From assembly GCA_013398295.1 (NCBI GenBank), contig VZSF01006999.1:11796-75795 (forward strand): a stretch of DNA of 64,000 nucleotides. The letters are read 5' to 3'. The notes under the pieces are model-generated. The model saw nothing but the letters and a program-made list of their open reading frames with translations, ran no database searches and had not been told where the DNA came from. The position numbers and the translations under genes were made by a program. This DNA is from Chionis minor (Eukaryota; Chordata; Aves; Charadriiformes; Chionididae). How positions within the stretch are numbered: the first letter of the stretch is position 1; every line of letters begins with the position of its first letter. This document shows, piece by piece, positions 26,593 to 37,840 of this stretch.

Positions 26593-28619
26593 CAGGAAGA
26601 AGAGAAGGAAAACCAATGGAAAATTGTCCCAGAGCTCCCTTTTCCAAAGGACGAAATCATTGTCACATTAAGTGGATGTCAAGTCAGTAACAAAACTGTC
26701 ACCGACTTGCATAGGAACAAAATTTTTAATCTATGCGCACAAATATACACACACCGACAAACACAAATACCACGAGGGCAAAGTGTGGGAAGCAAAGATT
26801 TCCCTACCATTCAAAACATATTTTTGTCAGTCAAAGTTATGGAGATAACATCACAGGCTTGTAGATTTTAAATTATATTGTACTTGTCCACATCTGAAAA
26901 TTTGCACTGTTGTTTAAGGAAGGTCCTATCATCATGCCAAAGACTTTTGGGTAGTACTTAGAAATTATCAAATTCTCACCAACAGTTGCAGGCATAGCTT
27001 CATAATGCTCTAGCCTCATTTTTGAACACATTCAACACCACAAGTTTCATTTTCACAAAATCCAAGCTGTTTTTGTGAAGAATCTGAGAGACTTCCAAGA
27101 TCATCCTCTCAAAAAAAAAAAAAAAGTCTGTTATATTTCTGCTACAAAACTGTGGAAGATCTCTTTAGTTTTGTACACACAATTGTGTGCAGTGCTCATC
27201 TTCCACTCCTCATGTGGGAGTGATATGTAACATGTAATCATATGTAGCTGTCCATGACATATATGTCTACACTCAAGCTAGTCTTTCTAATGTCATTTAT
27301 ACTCAATGACGATTAATAAACTACTTGAAAATGAAAACCTTAAGGTTCACAGCATGCTTAACCATCTTAAGGTATATATTTAAAATTATCCAGATATGTA
27401 GGAATTTGTATCGTGCTTTTTTTTTCAATTTGTTGATGTTAAAGGGACCATAAAACGACCAGTTCATACATATGTTTGAAACCACACGTTGTGAATCTGA
27501 CTCTCTATATATCTTCATATAAAAAGCATTCACACTTCTCACAATGTCCTTTCAATGGTTTCAAGAAGAAAAACCAGCCACTAGAGACTAATTTTACGCA
27601 GATGCCTTCTCCTTGCTCGATTTCAAATAGTTGTGGTCCATTCACTAGTTACAAAGCTGGAGAAAGGGATGAAGCTAACTTAAAATCATCATAGAATGCA
27701 TCTAAAATTACAATCCTCAGAAAAGAGACCCTGCTTTAACAGCTGACCTGTGTCACAGCTACCTTTCAGACTCTAGCATGTAAAATTCGTAATTCCAAAA
27801 TGTTACCAAGAATTTCTGCAATGCATCATAGCAATCAGTAACCATTCAGATACTAGAACTGAATGCATTTATTAGCTCACAGTTTAGTTTACATCATGTC
27901 TCAGATTAAGGGGTGCATTCAGGTACTTGTACATGTCTGAATCATCTTGCATGATACATAGATCTTTGGCAGATGGCATAAAGACAAGTTGTTCCCTAGG
28001 CACATTGACTACTCTCTACATATACAGGGAGCTGGGCCCAGTCTGTCCCTAAAATCAGATTAAATGTGTCTTAAAGCTATATGTGTCACCACATCTTTCA
28101 AGTGATACACTGGACTAATTTAATGAGACCCAAGGACATAGTCTATGGTTACCAGGTATCTCAAACATAGTTTTGTTGTCTAGGTTAGGTAAAGTGCCTC
28201 TGGAAATTACTTTAAGAAGAAATGGATGTAATCAGCCACAATAGCTGGTTTACCATACTGTTGGTATACTTGAGTAAAATACTTAGTAATTTATAAAGTA
28301 CTAAAATAGGTATCTTTAAATAAAAATCTTGCTTTTCTTTCAGCTCTTAAAAACTTTCCATCTTTTTATCTAAGTAAACAATTTGTAAAAGAAAATAAAG
28401 ATAGTCCTTATTTACTTGACTTACACCACTTCATTTTATCAGAAATAAGCATTTCCTAGTTTTGTGCTTTGTCAGAAATATGAAAAAGAATACTATAGAT
28501 AAGACGGAATCAGGGAAAGGTGTAATAAATTGTGCATACTTTATTTTAACTACATGTATTACTTTGCTACTACCTGAAAGACTCTGACAATCTTTTGTAA
28601 ATGACCTCTATGTGAATTA

Positions 28620-29100
28620 AGTGTCCTGGGCTCTGGAGGCAGAAAGTGTGGGTGTGGATCTCAGGTAGAACTGGTCAAGGTGATTAAAGTCTTTTGGTGC
28701 CCTTGGAGTCCTGGCAATAGTTTTGTACATAGTTAAGATAATTAAAAGATGCTTTGTATGTAATTTAAGACAAGCAGTAACAGTGGATCATGCAAATTAT
28801 GAGCCCTTAGTACCACAGCCCAGCTGGATATAAGAATTCAGTAAACAAGAGTTAGGGGAGTTATCACCTCATCCAGCAGAAGATGCTGCTGAAGGATCCT
28901 TGCAATGGAGATTCCTGTCACCTCCTGGACAGAGGCTGTCTTTCTGTTGGAGAAATTTGTTTTCCCGTGCTAGCATTATCCTTTGCAAAGATGCCCATAA
29001 ATTATGTTTTCTACCTTATAGAAAAGTTTACTCTTGGCTTTTGCCTTTTATATGCAATAGCAATAATGTAGCAGTTAAATAGGTTTCTTTTTTATAAAGT
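28620..29100 (+). mobile_element. possible LTR-like remnant
   Basis: The block has a promoter-like order of signals: GGATATAAGAATTCAG near 28827, then a GC-richer leader (CATCCAGCAGAAGATGCTGC) and later poly(A)-signal-like AT-rich sequence. This recalls the U3-R-U5 layout of bird endogenous retrovirus LTRs. No clear TG...CA ends or target duplication could be fixed, so identity and limits are uncertain. The overlapping short frames at 28883-29082 are not convincing genes. Confidence 0.22.
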
Positions 29101-31699
29101 TATCCAGGCATTGGGGCGTGTTAGGTAGTAAGCTCTTAAATTATAGATAGATAGACAGTCCTAGTTATAAACTTTTTGTTCTTTAGATAGTAAATCATAA
29201 TAGTATATTATTTTTTGTCCCTCAGTATATATATGTGTGTTTATATAGGGCAATTGTAGAAAAAAGCTATGAAGCTTAGAATATAGTTTAGACATCTAGA
29301 TTGTTGTAATAATATCCATTTGGAATTTGTGTAGCTTTCCTTTTTTAAATTAAATATTTTAAGATTATTTGCTGGTTGAAAAAGGTAGTATAGCTGTTCA
29401 AGAGCTTAAGGTCCCTTTTTTTTTTTCTCTTGGTATTACATTTTTCCCAATTTAAATAACACACATGCACTTCTCAAGCTTCTGCTGGCTGTGCGTCAAT
29501 TTATTCAAGGAAGAGAGGAGTCAAAAGATGGTTACAGTACCCACCTCACCAACATTTTACCTTCCTAGAAGTCTTCAAGTTTAAAAGTGTATGAAGACAC
29601 CAACTAGAAATATATGAATATATCAATTCAAAGACCAGCAGTAAAGAAGGAATCTTCTTCTCCGCAGTATCTAGTCATCATAGGTTGCTTCCCAGTAGTT
29701 TGACTGACTACCAGATATTACTGCTTAGGTATTATAATCTGATAGTCTGTGACTGGCAGTTATAGCATTCTCTTGGAAAGAGTGAAGTGGTTTATACTCT
29801 CCTTCAGGCCCCTTCCTTAACTTACTATGTAGGACTGCCTTAAAAATCCAATTCACATGTTTTTACTAATACTTCTTCACTGTATTGTATCCACATTATC
29901 AAAGTATATGGAGAGAATATTTTCCCCAATCCAGCTTTACAACTGACTATTACTTAATGATTTTGTTTATTGCAACATTGGAAATACATATTGCCTTTGC
30001 AACTAGGCATGTTATGTACTTACTTAAGATTTTGGTTTCTCCTGTATGTAAATACATTTACTCTTCAGAGAGAGACTCATTCTCAGTTCAGGCGTAGCAC
30101 TGTTTGCCTAGTAAAAAGCTAATAAATTCAAGTCAAAGTTCTAACAATTGAATTTAAAGCCTTCAGGACAACAGCATTTGAGAAATCATCATTCCTATCG
30201 TAGCCTTCCACAACAACTAAGCTCAATGAATTTGGTCCAGCTTTTTACTTCAAGTTAAAATCTCAATTTATGGGAGCAGGGAATCTTCTAAATTCGAATC
30301 CTGTGGCTATTGAATGTGGGACTAACCTTTCTGTCTGATATAGGGAGATACTGTGATAGGGAAGGCATTTGTCTCAGGATGAGGTTCATTCTTTGTAAGC
30401 AGGCTATGCTGGCCCCTGCAGTTTACCTAAATAAAGGAAGCTCAACTGCATAATTCACGGCATTTTTGTAAAACAGACACACACATTTTGAAATTTATCC
30501 AGAGTTGCCTGGACAGCTTCTAGTTTTGCTGTTGTTTGGCAATAACACCTTTTAGACTATCTCACAACAAGAAAATCTCACCACAAGAAAAGGGAGGTAA
30601 TGCCAGAAAGGACTTAAATCCTGTGTCCTGTATTCTACCCTTGGTCTTCCACAATGTATTCTGAGCAGGGTTGTATCTCTGAACAAGGGCTGGGAACAGA
30701 TCCCTTTCCCAAAGAAAAGGAAGATAAATCTTAGCAGTGAGAGGCTGAGACTATCATGGTGCTGTCTGTCCATCAGTCCTATTTCCTGTAATGATGCAGA
30801 AACCTGCTAATTCCTACCCAAACCAAACAGATATACTTAGTAGGTTCAGGGCTTCAGAAGAAAATAACTGTGGTCTTTTGAATGGGAAACTATGCTAATA
30901 GGATCCAAGAAAAAAAAGGCTACATTTTATTTCATAATCACAGTCTCCTTAGAATCATTGACTATATTTTGCTTCTATCCCCAAACAAATCATGATTAAT
31001 AGCAAAAGGGTCCAGGGCAGAAATTGTAATTTATTAAGGATCAGACTTGTGTTAATTAAAAGCTATATTTATATTGTATCATCAACAGTATAGCATTGTT
31101 TTTAACATCAGTGACATACAAATGAAGAAGAAGAGCAAAAGACTGACTCTGTGGCTCATGTCATCTATATGACCTCTCCATAAAATACTCCTTAATGCAT
31201 TGATATTCTCCCCAATATATCTCTACTGCAAATATGCAGGTTAATATGAATAATGTCACTGCCCTGATGGACATCATATTTTGAACATGGAGAAAATTCC
31301 AAAATAATTTCCTAGTGATGCAAATCCATTAATAGAATGAGTAATCAGAATAAAAGCACAACTTAAAACCATGTGTAAAGACACAAAACGGATCCTAGTA
31401 TGTTACTTTACTGAAACAAAGAAAATATGAATATTGTACATAGTCTGCTCCAATTAGAGTATCAAAATCTCTACAGAGCAGTCCAGTAAATGTTCGTTAC
31501 TACTATTGGTAACTGTTTTTAACAGGTAATCCCATTTTCCTTGAAATCCATGTCAGAAGCATGGAAGGTGCTTTTGTAATGAGATCCCCAGGCATCAGTA
31601 GAACAACATGAATCAAAGACCCGGTAACAAAAAATCAGTGAAAAAATGTTCTTCTGGCAGTGGCATTAAAACTGCAAACAAATATGTACATGTGTGGGT
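29101..31699. other. anonymous non-coding DNA
   Basis: No recognisable gene or repeat. The frames present (up to 73 codons) appear random. Confidence 0.55.
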
Positions 31700-31838
31700 T
31701 ATTATATTCAATATTATATATCAATATATTCAATATATTCAATATATATGCAATATAATATATAATATATTATATCAATATAATATTCATTATTATATTA
31801 TAGTCAATATATTATATTCGATATATATATTTTATACT
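31700..31838. repeat. AT-rich simple repeat (TCAATATA-like)
   Basis: About 139 bp of almost pure A/T in which TCAATATAT-like words recur with variation. The forward frame at 31608-31850 crosses it and yields a tyrosine/isoleucine/asparagine-rich peptide, an artefact of the repeat. Such sequence can form cruciforms and often varies in length. Confidence 0.9.
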
Positions 31839-32661
31839 GTTCATATCTGAAGACATGTACAATTAGGTTCAAAAACAGGCTTTTCACCACAGGCTTGAGG
31901 GAAAAAGGCAAAAGGCCTTTGAAACACACCATGGGCATAGCTATTCTACCTAAAACTCTGACCAGAAGCTGTTCTTTTTTATGTCTCCTACTGCCAGATC
32001 AGCACTTTCTCTCTTTCCCGGTATTTCCTCTGGGAAGATGGCAGCTAACAGCCAAAGACAGGGGAATAAAAGATTTTTCCCATACGCAGCATTTTCAGTT
32101 TTCCAGCTGCTTTTGTTCTAATCTGTTCTTCAGTGAGACAGACAAAAATGTATTTCCTGACCTGCTCTTTTCAGTAACACTGTTTTGCATGAAAACAACT
32201 CCTAAATTCGTTCACATACGTGCATGTACAGTAAAATCAAACTGATTTTTAGCAAGATGGATGGCCTACAACTTCCAGGGACATTTCTACCACTTTTCAG
32301 GGACTAGCACAAAAGGCAGAAAAGGAAGAAAATTATCTGATATTGAGCAACAGTTTCCCTTTGCCCAATGATACCTAAGAGCTATTGACTAGAAAAGTAT
32401 AAATGCAGCAAAAGAACATTAGTAGTTAAAGGACCACATTCCTTTAGGCTCTTCTGGTCTAAAGTAGGAAAACAATTTACCTGTTCTGACATTAGAAAAA
32501 TAGAAAAATAATTTGTCTACCAAGTCATAGCTTAGCAGTGTCACACTGCAAGACAGAGACAGCAGAGCTTGCTGGAGGGCCACAGAAGCCCCGATGCAGG
32601 TGAATGCAAGGTTTCCTGCTACAGACACCAATTGTGCTGGCACTTGGTGTGAAAGGAGTTG
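31839..32661. other. anonymous non-coding DNA
   Basis: Contains a forward frame of 116 codons (31895-32245) without recognised similarity, repeats or a good start context. No transposon was recognised. Confidence 0.5.
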
Positions 32662-32841
32662 CCCAGAGCCAAACTACAAGCTTGTATGCTGTCTACAGAT
32701 ATGGCATATGTCTTTGCAAATCCCAGAGCCAAACTACAAGCTTGTATGCTGTCTACAGATATGGCATATGTCTTTGCAAATCCCAGAGCCAAACTACAAG
32801 CTTGTACGCTGACTACAGGTATGGCATATGTCTTTGCAAAT
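32662..32841. repeat. 60-bp minisatellite, three copies
   Basis: Exactly three head-to-tail copies of a 60-bp unit that begins CCCAGAGCCAAACTAC. Copies 1 (32662-32721) and 2 (32722-32781) are identical; copy 3 (32782-32841) has three substitutions in its middle. The unit length is a multiple of three and at least two forward frames run through all copies. That explains the 198-codon frame at 32659-33255, whose first 60 residues are three repeats starting PRAKLQAC. I see no protein family match and regard that frame as non-coding. Confidence 0.96.
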
Positions 32842-32962
32842 CTCAGAAAAGGGTTTGGGTTTGGTTTGAATTTGAGTGATTTTTTTCGGTTTTTTCGGTT
32901 TTATTTTTGCCTTGGAGCTCAAGACTTTGGGCTTCATCCACTTTTAATTGATTTGAGTTCTG

Positions 32963-32974
32963 CCAGCAGGGGGC
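32963..32974 (+). promoter_or_regulatory. candidate CTCF-binding motif
   Basis: CCAGCAGGGGGC, within TGCCAGCAGGGGGCATGA, matches the core consensus of the vertebrate insulator protein CTCF at every core position. It lies between the 60-bp minisatellite and the solo LTR at 33277. A weaker reverse-oriented match (GCCCCCTTGCTGTG) starts near 33241. A motif match alone does not show occupancy. Confidence 0.5.
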
Positions 32975-33276
32975 ATGAGGAGGCAAACTTCGATTGCTTC
33001 ACAGTAATACCTTTCCCACTTTCCAAGGAAAGGAACAGAGAAACAGGAAAGAAACTGCACTTTGTGATCTCTGGAGTCTCTAACCAGGCTGCTGATTGGG
33101 AAGGAAGAAGTGGAGGTGCCCTTCCAAATGAAGGAAATATGAAAGAACATAGCCTTGGGTGTACCTTTGTTTCAGGGTCTTTCTGCTTTCACAGCTCTGT
33201 ACCCCAGAGGATGATGAGTACAGGGAACAAACACGGCTTTGCCCCCTTGCTGTGAGAACACAGTTACCTAGAAGGA

Positions 33277-33891
33277 TGTCATGGTTTGGGCTGGATTGGC
33301 CCAAGCAGGCAGAGTAACAGATGTTCCCTCTCTCCTGCTCCGCTTCGAAGGGAGGCAGTAGAGAGAGAAAAAAAAGAGAGACTTAAGAGTTTAGAAGGAA
33401 CTAAGCTACTTTAACGAAACATTAATAATAAAATAATAAAATAATGAAATATATACAAAACCCTATCAAGTTTCTAGGATGGCAGTCGCATCACCAGCAG
33501 ACACTGGTTCCAGATCTGGAACTGGAATCCAGATCTGGATTCCAGAGCTGGATTCCGGAACGTGCAGATTGTGATGAAAGGCATATGAACAGACAAAGTC
33601 CTCCTCAGATGCCGGCCATTGAAGAAAAAGAGCTGACGCTTTGATCCCTCAGTTTGTATACTGAGGATGACGCAGATGGGATGAAATACCCTGTTGGTCA
33701 GTTTTGGGTCATCTGTCCTGTCCGTTCCTTGGCATCAACTATAAACATCAACTATAAACACTATAAACTTATCACTCTGAGAGTGAACAGTTTCTGCACA
33801 ACATGCTGTTAATTTCAGCAGTTAGAAGAAGCTTAGCTAAAAAGTAAAGTTACTGAACAAAATTGGTCCTGTTTTACCTCAAACCAGGACA
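33277..33891 (-). mobile_element. solo LTR (ERVL-like)
   Basis: A 615-bp element with matching inverted ends: TGTCATGGTTT at 33277 and AAACCAGGACA at 33881-33891. It is flanked by an imperfect 5-bp target duplication (AAGGA at 33272-33276, AAGGG at 33892-33896). The sense strand is minus: its reverse complement has the same promoter landmarks as the LTR at 23208 (GGACAGATGACCCAAAACTG, then CTCAGTATACAAACTG). An ATT/ATTTT-rich segment (plus-strand 33420-33455) follows downstream. No internal retroviral genes remain. The interior holds strong palindromes, listed separately. Confidence 0.88.
33507..33545. repeat. two overlapping perfect palindromes inside the LTR
   Basis: A 16-bp perfect palindrome (33507-33522, GTTCCAGATCTGGAAC) runs into a 24-bp perfect palindrome (33522-33545, centred on CCAGATCTGG). 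A further partial copy (CCAGAGCTGG) follows. The segment can fold into alternative hairpins on either strand, in DNA or in LTR-derived RNA. Confidence 0.93.
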
Positions 33892-35529
33892 AAGGGAAAG
33901 GTCACATTGTGCACCTGTCAGTGATCTTATGTCTACTGCCTTGTGGAAGCATGCCAAAGGTAATGTTACTCTAGAGTGCAATGTTAGCTTTCTCTTCTAT
34001 GATCTTCATGACCACTGCCTTTATCATGACACAGATGCTGTGATATACAGAAATTCTCCAGGAAACTGGGTCCCATCAGCTTGGTGACTATTAGCTGAAC
34101 GGATAAATAAATTTCCTTTTGATGAACGCATCACTGCATTAATTTTGTCAGGATCCAAAACATACAGCTACTCAGTCAAGTGAACTGTTGCCTTAAATTT
34201 AACAGTATCACTCTAAATGCATCCAACAGACAAAAGTCAATTTTGAGATGTGAAGGAACTTCATGTTGGCCTCCGTTGTAAATCCATATGGTGCTACCCT
34301 TAAAAAGCTTCTAATAGCTCAGCATTCCATCATCAGGAACAAGAAGAGGAGGACTACAGGAACCATGCCCCTTCCGAAGATGCAGAAGGTGATCCATAGG
34401 AAATAGGAAATTACTGAAAAAATTATCAGCAGCCCCTACAGTTTTTGATCACTAAGAAGTGCTAGAAGCACCTTTTTACTGCTATTCTTGCAGAGGTGTC
34501 TAGCCACTGTGGGGAAAAGTATTTTTTAAAATGTCACCTGGACAATGCTGACCAGTTAGTCTCTTTTACACCTGAAAATATTGTATGTGTTATACTTTCT
34601 CATAATTAATATATTAGAAAGTTTGTATTTTTTGTCAGACATGTGAGGAACTTAACTGAAATCCTAGCAGTAAATCCTTTTTTCTCCCCAATAAAATAAA
34701 TATGATCATAATAAGTGATTTGATAAGCTCTGCTTGTGAAGTGGCAAACCTGAGAAAGCTTTTTCTAAGCATATGTATCACAGGGAACTTAGTAGCCTTT
34801 TTAGAGTAAAATGGTTTTGTCAGGGTAGAAATAGTTGCAACATCAATCTCAACACAAAATGTTTACTGTCCTTTATAACCCCTGAGAGATGTTCCAAACC
34901 TTACCCCCAGACAGATTTGTCATGGGCAGACATGCTCTTCTCAGAAGTGTCTGATGATGTTACTATGTCACCATATGGGTTCCTGCTTGTTGATTTAAAC
35001 ATTTATCACCAGAGGCTTTTAGGCTAAGAGCAGGATTTTTTTTCCCTGCAAAGATAGCTTTTCATTTACGTATTTAGAAAACTAGCACTCAACAATAAAA
35101 ACACATGAGTTGATCTGACATCCTTGCATTGCTAATGAGGAAGGAACAGGAGTAATATGTCCCAATGATTGAACAGCTCCTGCCCCTCCTGGAGCTGTTG
35201 ATCTCTTCCTCCCCAGACTGAGGAAAGCTATACTTTGAACTGTTTTTGATGACCTGATAAAAGAAATTTCTGAATTGCCCTGAATATTTTGAAAGAGAAC
35301 ATCCTCTTAATGTCTTGCCAGACACACATACTGAAAAGCTGTCACATATTCACAAAAAACCTGGAGAGTAAGAAGATGCCTTTCAAAAGAAAAAAAAGCT
35401 GTTGGTGAAACAGGCTGGAGGGTTTATTATCCTCTTTCTAAGTTTTGAACTTGCACATTTTCAAGGCTTTCACTTAAGTAGAGGAGCACATGAAAAAAAT
35501 TTACCTGGTTTCAACAAATTTTTTAGCAA
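33892..35529. other. anonymous non-coding DNA
   Basis: No gene or repeat recognised. Frames of 74-84 codons (33863-34087, 34773-35027, 35089-35325 minus) show no known motif. Confidence 0.55.
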
Positions 35530-35811
35530 GGCCTGTTGCTAAGGAGTAATGGCTTTAAACTAAAAGAGGGTAAATTCAGATTAGATATAAGGAAGAAATT
35601 TTCTACAATGAGGGGGGTGAAACAATGCCACAGGTTGCCCAGAGAGGTAGTAGATGCCCCGTCCCTAGAAACATTCAAGATCAGGTTGGATGGGGGTCTG
35701 AGCAACCTCATCTAGTTGAAGATGTCCCTGCTCATTGCAGTAAAGGTTGAACTAGATGAATTTTTAAGGTCCCTCCCAACTCAAACTATTCTATGCTTCT
35801 ATGATTCTATT
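35530..35811 (+). mobile_element. CR1 retrotransposon, 5'-truncated 3' end
   Basis: The forward strand around 35549-35715 reads NGFKLKEGKFRLDIRKKF, then HRLPREVVDAPSLETFKIRL and a stop TAG at 35713-35715: the last part of CR1 ORF2 with the frame intact. The 3' UTR (AAGGTTGAACTAGATGA, AAGGTCCCTCCCAACTC) ends in repeated ATTCTATG-like octamers near 35811. Only about 280 bp remain. The subfamily resembles the copy at 18140-18538 (same FKLxEGxFRxxIRKKF form) more than the one at 16625. Confidence 0.94.
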
Positions 35812-37410
35812 CTAAACCAGCAGGAGAAGGTAAGGGTACCACCACTACCTGGTGAAGACATTTGGCCTGACATTTCCCACTGTTTGATGCTGAAATAAGG
35901 GGAAGTCTCCAAAAAACTAGGCTCAACAGGATATAAAATAGCTAAGCTGTAAACAGAGCTCTTCAATAAACCTTGGCATATGTGAAGTAGAATGATGAGC
36001 AAAAGGGAGATGAAGTTTCATTCTACTGGCACAACTTAAAACAGAAGTGGCAGACTGTGTGAAGAAACTCAAGTAGCCTGACTCTGTTGTTCAGGAAGTG
36101 TTGGACAATGTGCGTCCCCACTAAAGGGAGAATGCATAGGTGTGCCTAGGTAAACCAGGGCAACACAAGCATATTCCTTCTTGAGACAGTCAAGGAAAAA
36201 ATTTTATTTGGCAAATGAGTCCAGCAACACCACTACACCAACAACTATTTCTTTCCTCCTTTCCCTTTCACTGTGAGATTCTTGAAAGTATTTTGAGCAG
36301 TATCCTCATCAGGGTTCACTTTCTGAAGTTCTTAGGTGTCAAATATTCCCTTGCTAGCTTTGTGACTGTAAGCTATTACATGGTACATGTGTATCTGTCC
36401 CCCTTTCTCCTTTCTCATGATTTCATATACCATAATTATTTCTTTCCTAAACTGGTTTTCATAATTTCTTTCATTACCTCATTGATACCAAATCTTAGTT
36501 TTCTTCTAGACTTCTTCCTGTGCTCCGTTTCTGAAGGGAGAAGATGCATAATTGTTTTAACTTTAATGTCTATATATATGGTTTTCCAAACCCTCACAAA
36601 GATTGAAGGTTTCACTTCAACAGGTGTGGATCTGAGAGTTCTGTGGAAGCTATGGTTATAAACCTCTCCACATAACAAAATATCTGACATAATGTAAAAT
36701 ATATCCACATCTTAGTCTTTAGTATCTTCTTAGAAGACTCTGTGATGGTAGGCTTTCACTGTATTATTAGTAAAAAACTGGTGAATAATATTCTTACGAG
36801 CCCAGGAATACATAGATATTATGTCTATCAGAATTAAGATGTCTGTAACTCTAATATTCAGTTTGGAAAACCAATGTTTATGCACCAAACACACCTGTCT
36901 TTGAGCATCCGGATCTATCACAACCATCTCATTGCTCTCAAAGTTATTTTTCAGTGAATTGTGTAAAATGTAAGCATCCTGGTTTGCAAGCCATGGATGA
37001 TATCAACTGTGTGCTTCTTGCATGCTTCAAAAATTGGATTTACACCAAAAAAGCTTTCCACCTCCCTGGGAACATAGCAAATATCTTTAAATAGCTACTC
37101 TGGCAAAGGCGTATCTAGTCACACTATGCCAAAACATGCATGTAAAAACATCAAACAAGGTAATGAAACAGCCATGGTCAAAGAGGCTTTATTAATCAGA
37201 GACCAGAAGAGGTGATGGTATGTTTGATATCTTTAGCTTTTTTTGTTCCTGTTGCTGTCTTTTCTTTGCTAGTTGTGACATCTTTAAAAACTTAGTCTGG
37301 AAACAGAAATTAAAATGGGCACTGGCCACAAGCACATGTTCCTGGGAATTACACTTTTTATTCTGGCTTTCGATTTCCATATAAAATATCACCTGTATAT
37401 TGAAGCAGAG
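35812..37410. other. anonymous non-coding DNA
   Basis: A forward frame of 148 codons (36215-36661) is the longest here. It is rich in hydrophobic residues because the DNA is T-rich. It lacks recognised similarity and is opposed by a reverse frame at 36436-36708. I do not call it a gene. Confidence 0.5.
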
Positions 37411-37840
37411 GAAAGTCTCAGGGACCCAGGAGCACCACCATGCCTGACTGCCCCTACCCAGCCTTGCATGACTCCCTGTAGTGCTGCCCATGGCCCAGGA
37501 CCCCATGTCATTTCCCCGGGGACATTGGTTTCTGCTGATGTGACATTGCTAGCGACACAGCAGCAAGTCCAGCCTCCAGTCACTCACAGACCTGACCTGC
37601 CTGGCCATGGGCCATGCCAGGCCAGGCCTATGTATGGGTCCACATCCTAGACCAGCATCAGCCTGTCCTCAGACGGTTGCCTGATGCCCAGGGCTGGGGC
37701 TGCACCAGTGCCCCCTAGCTGCCCTGCTCCTGGCTGGGGAGTGGAACGGGCCCTAGCTGCCAATTTCTATCTCATGGATAAATGTTCTCATCTCCTGGCC
37801 CACAGGGAGCTGAAAGCCTGGTGGTGTTCTGACAAAAAGA
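37411..37840 (+). repeat. GC-rich dispersed repeat, copy A
   Basis: About 400 bp of GC-rich sequence in an AT-rich setting. It shares the same ordered words with the reverse complement of 39100-39485: CCCAGGACMCCA, ACACAGCAG..CCAGTCTCC-like, ATGGGTCCA-like, GCCCAGGGCTGGGGC, AGCTGCCCTGCTCC and GGCCCTRGCTGCCA. The open frames here (37315-37650, 37684-37896) are a by-product of composition. I do not know the family name; a bird-specific GC-rich interspersed repeat is likely. Confidence 0.7.

Larger units (their letters stand above)
23897..28619. other. anonymous AT-rich non-coding DNA with microsatellites
   Basis: Apart from the (TATC)n and (AGATT)n arrays listed separately and an A run at about 27111-27125, no gene or transposon was recognised. 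Open frames are at most 88 codons. Confidence 0.55.

Noticed and set aside
31608..31850. Tyr/Ile/Asn-rich 80-codon frame
   Set aside because: Translation of an AT-only simple repeat.
32659..33255. 198-codon forward frame as a protein-coding gene
   Set aside because: Length depends on a 60-bp stop-free tandem repeat; several overlapping frames are open on both strands and no domain is recognisable.
36215..36661. 148-codon hydrophobic frame as a membrane protein gene
   Set aside because: Hydrophobicity follows from T-rich DNA; no splice structure, family motif or codon bias supports it.
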